Source: Marinicella algicola
GTDB taxonomy: Bacteria; Pseudomonadota; Gammaproteobacteria; Xanthomonadales; Marinicellaceae
Direction of reading: 5' to 3'
Length of the DNA: 64,000 bases
NCBI RefSeq assembly: GCF_028401385.1
Contig: NZ_JAQOMR010000001.1
Location: forward strand, 746,501 to 810,500
Shown: positions 41,739 through 51,789 of the stretch, one piece after another
Layout of the letters: the number at the start of each line of letters is the position of its first letter
How positions within the stretch are numbered: position 1 is the stretch's first letter
Notes under the pieces: generated by a model
What the model saw: only the letters and a program-made list of their open reading frames with translations
Database searches by the model: none
Told to the model about the DNA's origin: nothing
Program-made: the position numbers and the translations under genes

Positions 41739-43277
41739 CTAATGTCCGCCATCGACAATGCGCGGCTGGTCAACCCTGTAGATTTTCCGGGCAGCGAATG
41801 TGAGCAGAAGCATTGCAACGGCGGCGACAGCCGAACAGATGGCATAACTCAGGCTGAAAGCGGCCCGTGCCGTTTCAAGCCATGCCGGGTCGGCAAGTGC
41901 GAGCTCCCGCGCGCCATCGACAGCGCCTGCAAGTGTCTGGCTGGCAGCTGTTGCGATTTCGCCGGGCAGGTTCGATAGGTCGGCCGCTTTCATCTCCAGA
42001 CGGTAGACCAGCGTGGCAAGGCTGCCGAGCACGCCGACGCCGAGCGCGCCGCCGAATTCGGCGCTGGTCTCCGACATGGCGGAGGCGACACCGCCGCGCT
42101 CGGGCGGCGCCGAGCCGACGATCAGACCGGTCGTGGTCAAAACCACAGGAATGAAGCCCGCGCCCAGAACTGCATTAGCCACAAGAATGCCCGCAAGGCT
42201 TTCTGCATAGGCCGCAACTGCCATCAGGGCCGCCCCTGCAGAAAAGATCACCAACCCGCCAAGCACGGTGCTGACAGGACCGAACCGGTTGGTGACACGA
42301 TAGGCCTGCAGCGACATCACCGTATAAAACAGACCTGGAATAGCCGCCCACAGCGCTGCCTCAAGTGGCGTCAGGCCGAGCACAAGCTGGAAAAACTGGG
42401 CCTGCATCAGGAACATGGCGAAGATAAAGAACACGACGCCGAGATTAACGAGCATGGAGACTGTAAAGGCCGGCGTGCGAAACAGCGCGAGGTCGACCAG
42501 CGGTTCGGCAAGTCCGCGTTGACGACGTACAAACAGCGCGCCGAAGCCGATGCCAGCAGCAACGGGCAGAAGAGGAATGATGTCTAAGCCATAGACCGCA
42601 ACATGCTTGAACCCATAGATCACGGGCAGGACGGTCGCGAGCGAAAGCACGACGCTTGCCAGGTCCAGCTTCGGGCTCTCGCCGGAACAGTATTCCGGCA
42701 GAAGAAAGGGCGCACAGACAATCAGCGTTGCCATAATCGGCACATTGACCAGAAACACGGATCCCCAATGGAAGAAATGGAGCAGCAGGCCGCCAATCAG
42801 TGGTCCGACGAGCCCACCGAGCGCAAACGCCGTGCCCCAGACGCCGATTGCGCGATTGCGTTCGGCCTCGTCCGGGAACATGTTCATGATCAGCGAAAGA
42901 GTGGATGGCGCTATCGTGGCGCCTGCGATGCCGAGAAGCGCACGCGCAAGAACCAGCATGCCGGCGCTCTGAGCGAATGCAGCGAAAACGGAGGCCGCTG
43001 CGAAGGCCGCTGCGCCCAGCATCAGCAGTTTGCGCCGGCCGATACGATCGCCAAGCCCACCCATGGTGACCAGAAAGCCGGCAACCATGAAGCCGTAGAT
43101 GTCGTTCATCCACAGCAGTTCCGTGGCCGACGGCTCCAGGTCGCGGACAATCGCGGGGATCGCCAGAAACAGCACAGACAGATCCATCGAATAGACCAGA
43201 CAGGCGACGGAAAGCGCCACAAGGCCGATCCACTCGCGTCTGGTGGCTTTCGCCGGTACCAAGGCGGTGTCTGTCAT
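41739..43277 (-). CDS. MFS multidrug exporter, DHA2 (14-helix) type
   Basis: An intact 512-residue proton-driven exporter. Family motifs are SMDLSVLFLAIPAIVRDLEP, GGLGDRIGRRKLLMLGA (motif A) and AFALGGLVGPLIGGLLL (motif C). Fourteen helices fit the QacA/SmvA-like DHA2 subgroup that exports cationic drugs and biocides. The C-terminal motif SAMSETSAEFGGALGVGVLGSL is typical of these. No regulator gene lies beside it. About 130 bases separate it from the VOC gene, transcribed in the same direction. Confidence 0.88.
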   Translation of the reverse strand: MTDTALVPAKATRREWIGLVALSVACLVYSMDLSVLFLAIPAIVRDLEPSATELLWMNDIYGFMVAGFLVTMGGLGDRIGRRKLLMLGAAAFAAASVFAAFAQSAGMLVLARALLGIAGATIAPSTLSLIMNMFPDEAERNRAIGVWGTAFALGGLVGPLIGGLLLHFFHWGSVFLVNVPIMATLIVCAPFLLPEYCSGESPKLDLASVVLSLATVLPVIYGFKHVAVYGLDIIPLLPVAAGIGFGALFVRRQRGLAEPLVDLALFRTPAFTVSMLVNLGVVFFIFAMFLMQAQFFQLVLGLTPLEAALWAAIPGLFYTVMSLQAYRVTNRFGPVSTVLGGLVIFSAGAALMAVAAYAESLAGILVANAVLGAGFIPVVLTTTGLIVGSAPPERGGVASAMSETSAEFGGALGVGVLGSLATLVYRLEMKAADLSNLPGEIATAASQTLAGAVDGARELALADPAWLETARAAFSLSYAICSAVAAVAMLLLTFAARKIYRVDQPRIVDGGH

Positions 43278-43404
43278 TGTTCAGTCCTGCATGATGGGGG
43301 CAAACATGCGCAAAAACGCACCAGAAGACGGCGCGCCTTTAATATCTTCAAAGCTCGACCCCAGGCAATGCGAAAAATAACGTCGGCGGCGCTTGCCGTT
43401 TCGC

Positions 43405-44183
43405 TCAGCGCTTGCGCTCAACCAGCGAGAAGAAGGCGCCCTGCGGATCGAGGCACTGTGCGATCATGTCGCCGCCGGGGACTGCCATCGGACCGTTGGC
43501 CACCTGTCCGCCGCCGGACCTGACCCGTTCGACCGCCGCTTCGATGCCGTCAACGATGATGTAGAACGACCAGCAGGGTTGAGCGACCTGCGGTGGTTTG
43601 GTGATCATGCCGCCGATCGCGTCGTCACCGGTTCCGAAGATCAGGTAGGTGCCCATGGGGCCGAGATCGTGGGCGGACAGCTGTTTCCAGTCGAACATCT
43701 CGGAATAGAACGACATGGCCTCGGCACCGTCATCCGCATAAAGTTCGTGCCAGCCGAAAGTGCCGGGGAACCCGGTTGCGGGCATGATGGCATGGGGCCT
43801 TCCGGCATGACCGGCTGCATCAGGCAGATCGCAGCGCTCTGCGGATCGCGCATCACCGAGAACCGGCCGATACCGGGAATGTCGTGGGGCGGCATCAGTG
43901 TCGTGCTGCCTTTATCCGCGAATTCGGCAGTCTTTGCGTCGACGTCGTCAACATAGACATAGCCAAGCCAGTGCGGTGGCACATTCTGCTCGCACATATC
44001 GTCCGTCAGCGCCATCATGCCCGCGAGGCCCATCTCGTAGCCGGGCAGATCGCATATGGTATAATCGATGGCGGGCATGCCGCTGTCCTTCGCGACCCAA
44101 CCCGCAACGCTGCCATAGAAAGCCGACGCGGCCTTTGTGTCCGTCGTCAGAAGCTCATACCAGATGAATTGTCCCTGCATCAT
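43405..44183 (-). CDS. VOC-superfamily protein with two glyoxalase-like domains
   Basis: A protein of about 260 residues made of two vicinal-oxygen-chelate modules. The first begins GQFIWYELLTTDTKAASAFYGSVAGW; the second has GTFGWHELYADDGAEAMSFYSEMFDW and IGGMITKPPQVAQPCWSFYIIVDG. This is the arrangement of the CFP-30B-like family, of unknown function. ATG 44183 is preceded by GGAGGGC; a second ATG follows at once. The break near 43798 (one C missing) restores PEGPHAIMPATGFPGTFGWHEL and joins the domains. No metal ligand set is certain. Confidence 0.82.
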
Positions 44184-44374
44184 GCCCTCCGACAGTGCCC
44201 AATGATGACTGCAGCTGATGTTTACATCAACGTAAACTGCCGTCGTCAAGTTAAATTGACAGATGGCAGGTTATATCACGGCGTACGAGGCGTATTGACT
44301 GCAGCCGCAGGTCGGACAAATCTTCACCGAGACTCCAGCCGATCAGGAGACGTGCCCGAAAGGCACCTGCCATC

Positions 44375-44802
44375 TCATTTCAGGATGGCGCCCAGCCGGT
44401 CAAGATACTGTTCATTGGCAGCCCGCAGCAGGTGCCGAATGGCCTCGTTTTCCTCTGTCTTCTCGAAACGCATACGCCAGGTCAGCCGCGCGCCGTCTGC
44501 GTCATCCGCGAAGGTCATTTCCAGTGTAAAGACGTGGACCGGCTCATGATGAACGGCGCGGATGAAGCGTTGCTCCACCACGTCTTCAAAACGCCAGCGA
44601 TTGTGAAAATCGGTACCGTTCGATGCCGTCATAGTGATCAGCCAATGGCCGCCGGGCACAAGATCAAATGCTGTTATCCGGTTGGTGAAGCCGTGAGGCC
44701 CCCACCAGCGCGCCAGCGTCGCCGGATCGGCAAAGCATCCATAAAGCGTCTGCCGGTCAACCGCAAAAGTGCGCTTATTGATGATCTCGATGTTTTGGCC
44801 AT
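44375..44802 (-). CDS. SRPBCC/AHSA1-family protein
   Basis: A small hydrophobic-ligand-binding fold protein of about 142 residues. Typical features are TFAVDRQTLYGCFADPATLARWWGPHGFT, LVPGGHWLITM and ARLTWRMRFEKTEENEAIRHLL. Read as is, an open frame extends to 44914 but runs through the carB terminator. Adding one A in the run near 44794-44797 allows the ATG at 44802 (MAKNIEIINKRTF), which is preferable. Such proteins bind small molecules or act as Hsp90-activator homologues; the function is unknown. The gene is downstream of carB on the same strand. Confidence 0.75.
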
Positions 44803-44826
44803 CGCGGTTGCTCTCTTTCAGAGATG

Positions 44827-44854
44827 ACAAAAAAGGCGGGTTGGGGCCCGCCTT
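44827..44854 (-). terminator. Rho-independent terminator of carB
   Basis: On the minus strand an 8-bp stem AAGGCGGG/CCCGCCTT (44854-44847 with 44840-44833) with a six-base loop is followed by a run of T (44832-44827). It lies 20 bases after the carB stop, a textbook arrangement. Its location also argues that the downstream SRPBCC gene starts at 44802, not further upstream. Confidence 0.85.
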
Positions 44855-44873
44855 CCTGTCTTGCGTCTTGCAG

Positions 44874-47800
44874 TCAGGTGTAGCTCTGCAACGGCCGGAC
44901 TTCGAGTTGGCCATTCTTCAACGCCCTGATAGCCATGGCGGCGGCGAGTGCGCCGGACATGGTGGTGTAATAGGGCACTTTCTGGGTGAGTGCTGCGCGG
45001 CGCAGCGATTTGGAGTCCGAGATCGTCTTGTCATTGCTCGTGGTGTTGAACACGAGCTGGACCTGACGGTTGCGGATCGCGTCCTCGATATGCGGACGTC
45101 CCTCGCGCACCTTGTTAATCTTGATCGTCTCGATGCCGTTTTCGACCAGGAAATCGCGGGTGCCACCGGTCGCCATTACCGAAAAGCCCTGTTCGACCAG
45201 AAGTTTGACGGCTGGCAGAACGCGCACCTTGTCTTCCTGCTTGACCGAGACGAAGACGCAGCCTTCGCGCGGCAGGTCGACGCTGGCACCGAGCTGCGAT
45301 TTGGCAAAGGCGATCGCGAAATCGGTGTCGAGGCCGATGACCTCGCCGGTCGAGCGCATTTCCGGGCCGAGCAGCGTATCGACGCCGGGGAACTTGGCGA
45401 AGGGGAAGACCGCTTCCTTGACGGCGATGTGGTTCAGGTTGCGCGGGTTCGGGCGCTCGCCATAAGAGGCTATCACGTCGTTGAGCTTCTCGCCCGCCAT
45501 CACCCGGGCGGCGATCTTGGCAATCGGGGAGCCGATGGTCTTGGCAACGAACGGCACGGTGCGCGATGCGCGTGGGTTGACCTCGAGAATATAGACAACG
45601 CCGTCCTTGATGGCGAACTGCACATTCATCAGACCCTTGACGTTGAGCGCGAGCGCCATCGCCCGGGTCTGTTCCTCAAGTTCGTCCAATATGGCTGGCG
45701 AAAGAGAGTGCGGTGGCAGCGAACAGGCGCTGTCGCCGGAGTGGATCCCCGCTTCCTCGATATGCTCCATGATGCCGGCAATGAACACATCCTTGCCATC
45801 GCAAAGGCAATCGACATCCACCTCGATAGCATTCGTCAGATAGCTGTCGAACAGCAGCGGGTTCTTGCCGAGCATGGTATTGATCTGCCCGGTCTTGTCG
45901 TTCGGATAACGCTGCTTGATGTCCTCTGTCACGAGTTCCGGCACGACTTCCAGCAGGTAGTGCGAAAGACCGGCATCATTGTGAACGATTTCCATGGCGC
46001 GCCCGCCGAGCACGTAAGACGGGCGAACCACCAGCGGATAGCCGATTTCGCCAGCAACAAGACGCGCCTGTTCCACCGAATAGGCGATGCCGTTGTTCGG
46101 CTGGTTGAGGTCAAGCTTGATCAGGAGCTTCTGGAACCGGTCGCGGTCTTCGGCAAGGTCGATCATATCGGGCGCGGTGCCAAGGATCGGGATGCCGTTC
46201 TTCTCAAGCGCTTCGGCAAGCTTCAGCGGTGTCTGGCCACCAAACTGCACGATAACACCGACAAGCGTGCCCTTTTCCTGTTCGGCGCGCATGATCTCGA
46301 TGACGTCTTCCGCCGTCAGCGATTCGAAATAGAGCCGGTCGGAGGTGTCATAGTCGGTTGAAACCGTTTCCGGATTGCAGTTGATCATGATCGATTCGTA
46401 GCCGGCTTCCTTCAGCGCGAAGGCAGCATGGCAGCAGCAATAATCGAATTCGATGCCCTGACCTATCCTGTTTGGTCCGCCGCCGAGGATGACGACCTTC
46501 TTCTTGTCGGAGATCCCGGCTTCCGAGCGGGCCACACCGTCGAACGGCGTTTCGTAAGTGGAATACATGTAGGCTGTCGGCGAGGCGAACTCGGCGGCAC
46601 AGGTATCGATGCGCTTGTAGACAGGACGAACGCCAAGCCGGTTTCTGAGCTGGGCGACTTCCTTGGGGCGGCCGTGGGTGAGGCTGGCCAGACGCTGATC
46701 GGAAAAGCCCATGGCTTTCAGCATGCGAAGATTGTCGGCATCTTCCGGCAGCCCGTGGGTGCGGACCTTTTCTTCCATGTCCACGATGGCCTTGATCTGG
46801 TCGAGGAACCACGGGTCGATATGGCTGTGCTCGTGGATTTCCTCGAGGCTGACGCCAAGGCGCATCGCCTGAGCGACCATGCGCAGGCGGTCCGGCGTGC
46901 CGGTGCCGATGGCAGCGCGGATGGCATTGCTCGGCTCGCCGTTTTCGATGCCGGGAATTTCGATTTCGTCGAGACCGGAGAGGCCGCGTTCAAGGCCGCG
47001 CAGCGCCTTCTGCAGCGATTCCGAGAAGGTGCGGCCAATGGCCATGACTTCGCCGACGGATTTCATCGCCGTCGTCAGCGTGTTTTCCGCGCCTGGAAAT
47101 TTTTCGAACGCAAAGCGCGGGATCTTGGTGACCACATAGTCGATGGAGGGTTCGAACGAGGCAGGCGTGGCGCCGCCGGTAATGTCGTTTTCCAGCTCAT
47201 CCAGCGTGTAGCCGATGGCCAGTTTGGCCGCGACCTTGGCGATCGGGAAGCCGGTGGCCTTGGAGGCAAGGGCAGATGAGCGCGAAACACGCGGGTTCAT
47301 CTCGATGACGACAAGGCGGCCATCGGCCGGGTTGACGGCGAACTGAACATTGGAACCACCGGTTTCCACACCGATCTCACGCAGCACCGCCAGCGAGGCG
47401 TTGCGCATCATCTGGTATTCCTTGTCGGTCAGCGTCAGGGCGGGGGCAACCGTGATCGAATCGCCGGTGTGGACACCCATCGGGTCTATGTTTTCGATCG
47501 AGCAGATGATGATGCAATTGTCCGCCTTGTCGCGGACCACTTCCATTTCATACTCCTTCCAGCCGAGCACGGATTCCTCGATCAGCACTTCGGTGGTCGG
47601 CGAGGCGTCGAGGCCGCGTTCGACAATCTCGAAGAATTCGGAGCGGTTATAGGCAATGCCGCCGCCTGTACCGCCAAGGGTGAAGGACGGGCGGATGATC
47701 GTCGGCAGCCCGATTGTGTCGAGCGCCTGTGCGGCAATCGCCATGGCGTGCGACATGTAGCGTTGCTTGCGGTCGGTGTTGCCGAGGTTCCACTGGTTTT

Positions 47801-48356
47801 CAAGCTCATCGAGGGCGGTGTCGAGGGCATCGCCGGACAGCGTCTTCTTCAGCTCCGCACGCTTGGCCTCGTGCTCCTGACGGTGCTGGTCCTTGATCTC
47901 TGTGGCGTTGGCCAGCATGGATTTCGGTGTTTCCAGCCCGATCTTGGCCATGGCCTCGCGGAACAGTGCCCGGTCTTCCGCCTTGTCGATGGCATCCGGC
48001 TTGGCGCCGATCATCTCGACATTATAGCGTTCCAGCACGCCCATGCGGCGCAGCGACAATGCGGTGTTGAGCGCGGTCTGGCCGCCCATGGTCGGCAGCA
48101 GCGCGTCCGGGCGTTCCTTGGCGATGATCTTGGCGACGACTTCCGGCGTGATCGGCTCGACATAGGTCGCGTCGGCAAGTTCCGGGTCGGTCATTATGGT
48201 GGCCGGGTTGGAGTTGACCAGTATGACCCGGTAGCCTTCCTCCTTCAGGGCCTTACAGGCCTGGGCGCCGGAATAATCGAACTCGCAGGCCTGGCCGATG
48301 ACAATCGGCCCCGCGCCGATGATGAGGATGGACTTGAGGTCTTGGCGCTTGGGCAT
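44874..48356 (-). CDS. carB: Carbamoyl-phosphate synthase, large subunit
   Basis: An intact enzyme of 1160 residues that makes carbamoyl phosphate for pyrimidine and arginine synthesis. It uses ammonia delivered by CarA, bicarbonate and two ATP. Two homologous ATP-grasp halves are visible. The first starts at [22 protein letters not shown]; the second has [21 protein letters not shown] and ends with the allosteric MGS-like domain ([31 protein letters not shown]). The start at 48356 is chosen because MPKRQDLK is the family start; the frame extends 12 codons further up. It is followed by a strong terminator. It is notable that this very long gene shows no frame break. Confidence 0.97.
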   Translation of the reverse strand: MPKRQDLKSILIIGAGPIVIGQACEFDYSGAQACKALKEEGYRVILVNSNPATIMTDPELADATYVEPITPEVVAKIIAKERPDALLPTMGGQTALNTALSLRRMGVLERYNVEMIGAKPDAIDKAEDRALFREAMAKIGLETPKSMLANATEIKDQHRQEHEAKRAELKKTLSGDALDTALDELENQWNLGNTDRKQRYMSHAMAIAAQALDTIGLPTIIRPSFTLGGTGGGIAYNRSEFFEIVERGLDASPTTEVLIEESVLGWKEYEMEVVRDKADNCIIICSIENIDPMGVHTGDSITVAPALTLTDKEYQMMRNASLAVLREIGVETGGSNVQFAVNPADGRLVVIEMNPRVSRSSALASKATGFPIAKVAAKLAIGYTLDELENDITGGATPASFEPSIDYVVTKIPRFAFEKFPGAENTLTTAMKSVGEVMAIGRTFSESLQKALRGLERGLSGLDEIEIPGIENGEPSNAIRAAIGTGTPDRLRMVAQAMRLGVSLEEIHEHSHIDPWFLDQIKAIVDMEEKVRTHGLPEDADNLRMLKAMGFSDQRLASLTHGRPKEVAQLRNRLGVRPVYKRIDTCAAEFASPTAYMYSTYETPFDGVARSEAGISDKKKVVILGGGPNRIGQGIEFDYCCCHAAFALKEAGYESIMINCNPETVSTDYDTSDRLYFESLTAEDVIEIMRAEQEKGTLVGVIVQFGGQTPLKLAEALEKNGIPILGTAPDMIDLAEDRDRFQKLLIKLDLNQPNNGIAYSVEQARLVAGEIGYPLVVRPSYVLGGRAMEIVHNDAGLSHYLLEVVPELVTEDIKQRYPNDKTGQINTMLGKNPLLFDSYLTNAIEVDVDCLCDGKDVFIAGIMEHIEEAGIHSGDSACSLPPHSLSPAILDELEEQTRAMALALNVKGLMNVQFAIKDGVVYILEVNPRASRTVPFVAKTIGSPIAKIAARVMAGEKLNDVIASYGERPNPRNLNHIAVKEAVFPFAKFPGVDTLLGPEMRSTGEVIGLDTDFAIAFAKSQLGASVDLPREGCVFVSVKQEDKVRVLPAVKLLVEQGFSVMATGGTRDFLVENGIETIKINKVREGRPHIEDAIRNRQVQLVFNTTSNDKTISDSKSLRRAALTQKVPYYTTMSGALAAAMAIRALKNGQLEVRPLQSYT

Positions 48357-48599
48357 GGGTGCTATCCGTCGGTTCTTCTTTTCATCCTGCATTAAAGGCC
48401 GGCGCGGTTGTCCGGGCCGGGTGCAGGATGCGAAATCATTTAGGCTAGGTGGGCCTTATAGGGAAGATGGAGGTGGAACGGAACCCCGAAAATGAACCGA
48501 TCACACAGCCGTCAACCATGTTTTTTGTGACAATCGTCAGCGTGAATGTGAACTTTTTCCCTGTTTGCCTCGTTATCACTCCAAACAGAGGAGTTAACA

Positions 48600-48755
48600 A
48601 TGTTTGAATATCTGCCTCTCATCGCTTTTCAGGCCGCCTTCGCCACCGCCGGACTGACCATTCTTTACCGCATTGTCGGCGGTCGGTTTGTCACTGTGCA
48701 GGAAAACTCGCACCGTGCGCCGAGCAAACTCTATCGCAAGCGGGCGCGCGACTGA
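48600..48755 (+). CDS. Small membrane protein (51 residues)
   Basis: A short gene with a clear ribosome site (GAGGAG six bases before ATG 48600). It encodes a hydrophobic helix at about residues 5-26 (LPLIAFQAAFATAGLTILYRI) followed by a basic tail (RAPSKLYRKRARD) that would lie in the cytoplasm. No family is recognised. It stands alone in the gap between carB and the PEP-mutase-like gene, divergent from carB. An 8-bp hairpin, TTGCCGTT/AACGGCAA at 48793-48815, follows its stop and could end the transcript. Good initiation signals and charge distribution support it being real. Confidence 0.65.
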   Translation: MFEYLPLIAFQAAFATAGLTILYRIVGGRFVTVQENSHRAPSKLYRKRARD

Positions 48756-48906
48756 AAATCGTGTCTGTCTGAAGCGGCTCAACGCGATCCGCTTGCCGTT
48801 GGCCAGAAACGGCAAACATCGACACGTTAGCCCCGGCCCGCGGTCAGGCGCTCGGCTTCTGAACCCTGAAGCGCAGTTGTGCTGTACGAGAATGTACCTT
48901 CACTGA

Positions 48907-49653
48907 TTACTTCATCAGCCGCCCTTTGAGGGCGCCGAGTGCCGCCCGCGCAAACGAGCCGCCGACGCTGATGCGTTTCACGCCGACGCGGTCAAGTTCT
49001 TCGACAGAATAGAGCGGACCGCCAAGGCCCATGACCACATTGACCGGTCTACTGACGGCACTGCAGACAGCTTTGATTGCCTGCAGATCTGGAAGTCCCG
49101 GCGCGTATAGCACGTCTGCTCCGGCCTTTTCGAAGGCCTGCAATCTCCTGATGGTGTCATCAAGATCCGGTCTGCCCCACAGAAAGTTCTCCGCGCGTGC
49201 CGTCAGCAAAAACGGCAGGTCCCTTGTGGCTTCGGCCGCTGCCCGGATGCGGCTCACGGCCACCTCGAAATCGTAAATCGGGTCTTCGCGCTGACCCGAC
49301 GCATCCTCGATCGAACCACCGACAAGCCCTGTTGCCGCAGCGAGCCGTACTGTTTCCGCACAGTCTTCCGGCGAAGCGCCGAAACCGTTTTCCAGATCTG
49401 CAGAAACTGGCAGGTCGGTTGCCTCGACAATGGCGCGGGCGTTTGCGAGCACCTCTTCACGCGTCAGGACGGCAGCGGAATCACGTTTGCCGATGGAAAA
49501 GGCGAGGCCAGCGCTGGTGGTGGCCAGTGCCTTGAAGCCCAGATTGGCCAGCAGGTTTGCGCTTCCGGCATCCCAGGGATTCGGCATCGCGAATGCGCCA
49601 TCTGCATCGTGCAGGGCTTTGAACGCAGCGTATTTCAAATGTTGATCAATCAT
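48907..49653 (-). CDS. Isocitrate lyase/PEP mutase superfamily protein
   Basis: An intact 248-residue TIM-barrel enzyme. Features are FAMPNPWDAGSANLLANLGFKALATTSAG, ADLENGFG, the metal and substrate loop GGSIEDASG and LPFLLTARAENFLWG with GADVLYAPGL. This is the oxaloacetate-decarboxylase/PEP-mutase-like branch often annotated as PrpB- or carboxyvinyl-phosphonate-mutase-like. The catalytic KKCGH-type loop of isocitrate lyase is absent, as in most short members, so the reaction (a lyase or hydrolase on a 2-oxo acid) is uncertain. It is transcribed towards the small membrane protein. Confidence 0.82.
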   Translation of the reverse strand: MIDQHLKYAAFKALHDADGAFAMPNPWDAGSANLLANLGFKALATTSAGLAFSIGKRDSAAVLTREEVLANARAIVEATDLPVSADLENGFGASPEDCAETVRLAAATGLVGGSIEDASGQREDPIYDFEVAVSRIRAAAEATRDLPFLLTARAENFLWGRPDLDDTIRRLQAFEKAGADVLYAPGLPDLQAIKAVCSAVSRPVNVVMGLGGPLYSVEELDRVGVKRISVGGSFARAALGALKGRLMK

Positions 49654-49790
49654 GCTGTTTGCCTTTCAGTCGGAACATAAAGTGAACAATAATATGTATT
49701 CCGCGGATCGGCAAATTCGCCGGGGTGCGTTCTCCACAGGAGTGAACAAAGGCGCGTCTGACGCGTTGCCTGAACAACACGGAGAACAGA

Positions 49791-50819
49791 ATGAATTTTG
49801 AAAACCTGTCGCTTGTCTGGCTGATCGCGATCTTTGCCGGTGCCGGTCTCGTTATCCTCGCATGCGGTGTGAGGATTACCGATATTGCCGACCGCATTGC
49901 CGACCGCACAGGCCTCGGCGAGGCGTTGATCGGCGGCTTGCTCCTGGGCGCTGCGACCTCGCTTTCCGGCACAGTGGTGTCGATCACGACCGCATTCGAG
50001 GGAAGGGCGTCTCTGAGCTTCTCCAACGCCGTTGGCGGTATTGCCGCGCAGACGGCGTTTCTGGCGCTGGCAGATATGATCTACCGCCGCGTCAATCTGG
50101 AACATGCGGCTGCCGATCTCTCCAATCTGTTTCAGGGCGCGCTTCTGGTACTGCTGCTCTCCATTCCGCTGATTGCCTATGTTTCACCCGATATCTCGCT
50201 TCTGGCCGTCAGTCCGTTTTCGCTCATTCTGTTCTGTATCTATATCGCCGGTGTTGTCGCCTCCAAACGTGTTCGTGACGATCCGATGTGGCGGCCGGTC
50301 GGCACGCGTGAAACCCGCACCGACACGCCGGACGAGGCGCAACAGGATGCCCGCGGAAATGTGACGATTTTTGCCGTTTTCATCGTGCTGATGCTGCTGA
50401 TGGGGCTTGCGGGCTATGCGATTTCAGGCGTGGCCGGTGTGATGACCGACCGCTACGGACTGTCCGCATCGCTGGTCGGCGCGCTGATGACGGCGGTTTT
50501 GACCTCGCTGCCAGAGCTGGTGACCACGCTTGCCGCTGTTCGGCGTGGCGCGCTTCAGCTTGCCGTCGGGGGTATCATTGGCGGTAATACCTTCGATACG
50601 CTGTTCCTGACGCTTTCTGATGTTGCCTATCGTGAGGGCTCGCTCTATCAGGCGATCACCAAGGATGATCTGATCTGGCTGTCGGTCGGTCTTTCGGCAA
50701 CCGCTATCCTGCTGCTCGGCCTGATCGTGCGCCAGAAAGCGGGTCCGGGCCGGATCGGTTTTGAAAGTGCGGGCATTCTGGCGCTTTATGCGGGTGCGGT
50801 GGCGTTGACCGTTACATGA
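49791..50819 (+). CDS. Cation antiporter of the Ca2+:cation (CaCA) superfamily
   Basis: An intact 342-residue membrane protein with about ten helices in two inverted repeats. The second alpha repeat contains GALMTAVLTSLPELVTTLAAVRRG and GGIIGGNTFDTLF, close to the family GTSLPE..NS pattern. The first (GGLLLGAATSLSGTVVSI, FSNAVGGIAAQTAFL) deviates from the acidic consensus, replacing the usual PE with SG. That substitution could change ion selectivity. It is probably a sodium/calcium or related exchanger. No operon partner is evident. Confidence 0.8.
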   Translation: MNFENLSLVWLIAIFAGAGLVILACGVRITDIADRIADRTGLGEALIGGLLLGAATSLSGTVVSITTAFEGRASLSFSNAVGGIAAQTAFLALADMIYRRVNLEHAAADLSNLFQGALLVLLLSIPLIAYVSPDISLLAVSPFSLILFCIYIAGVVASKRVRDDPMWRPVGTRETRTDTPDEAQQDARGNVTIFAVFIVLMLLMGLAGYAISGVAGVMTDRYGLSASLVGALMTAVLTSLPELVTTLAAVRRGALQLAVGGIIGGNTFDTLFLTLSDVAYREGSLYQAITKDDLIWLSVGLSATAILLLGLIVRQKAGPGRIGFESAGILALYAGAVALTVT

Positions 50820-50939
50820 GCGATGACGGATTCGCGTGGCCGGCGGTGATCCATATGGCCGCCACCCACGTTGTCCCTTGTATCGACCTCGTCTGCAAAC
50901 CATCCGGATCATATACCCCGTACCCGACAGGACTTCTCC

Positions 50940-51618
50940 ATGCTGATTGTTCACTATCTCGAAGATTCCGTGCCCATCGCATTCTCTGGCTGCTTGAAGA
51001 GCTCGGCGTCGAATACGAGGTCAGGTCCTACAAGCGCGGCGAAAACATGAGCGCACCGGAAAGCCTCAAAAAATCCATCCCCTCGGCAAGTCCCCGGTGA
51101 TTGAGGATGACGGCGTGATCGTCGCCGAAAGTGCCGCAATCGTTGAATATCTGATCGACAAATACGGTGCCGACAGCGGTCTTCGTCCTCAGCCGGGAAC
51201 CGATGCTGCGCTGCGCTACCGCTACTGGCTGCACTATTCGGAAGGCTCGGCCATGCCGATCCTGGTGATGAAGCTGGTGTTCCAGAAAATCCCGGAGCAG
51301 GGGCCGAAGCTTCTACGCCCGCTGCTGAGCGCAATCTCGAAGGCTGTGATGGGCAAGCTTACCGATCCGCAGCTTAAAACCCACGGTGCCTTCTGGGAAA
51401 AAGAGCTTCAGCGCGATGGCTGGTTCGCCGGGCCGGATTTTACTGCCGCCGACATCATGATGAGCTTTCCGGTAGAAACCGGGTTTGAGCGCATTCCATT
51501 CGACGAGCGCCCGCAGGCGCTTCTAGACTATCTTCTCGCCATCCATGCCCGCCCGGCCTATCGGCAAGCGCTGCAACGCGGTGGCGCCTATCGCTACGGC
51601 GGCAACCCGATTTCGTGA
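50940..51618 (+). CDS. Glutathione S-transferase
   Basis: A GST of about 226 residues. The N-terminal thioredoxin-like domain has the short start MLIVHYLEDSRAHRILWLLEELGVEYE; the glutathione-binding loop is GKSPVIEDDGVIVAESAAIVEYL. The C-terminal helical domain holds WFAGPDFTAADIMMSFPVE. Two breaks were found: near 50970 (one C missing, restoring EDSRAHRILWLL) and near 51068 (one A missing, restoring LKKIHPLGKSPVIEDD). The start ATG 50940 follows the antiporter by 120 bases. Substrate unknown. Confidence 0.87.
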
Positions 51619-51789
51619 TGATCTGATCCACCTGGATCGCTCGCATTCCGGCATACCGCAGGGGTATTGCCCATTTGTCGGGAGATGTGCGCGCTTCGTA
51701 CTGGCAATTGCCTAAAAATCGGGCTAGGGAAACTGGCCGCCGGAGCCCCGCTATTGTCTGGTTCCGGCGTGTCAGCTTCTGGTGAAATC

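Noticed and set aside
41739..43277. The MFS exporter as a sulfonate or sugar transporter of the neighbouring islands
   Set aside because: Its 14-helix DHA2 motifs fit drug exporters, and it is separated from the sulfonate island by greA and a glycosyltransferase-like gene.
44769..46361. A 530-codon plus-strand open frame opposite carB
   Set aside because: It has shadow-frame composition and lies opposite an unmistakable CarB, with no start signal or family motif.
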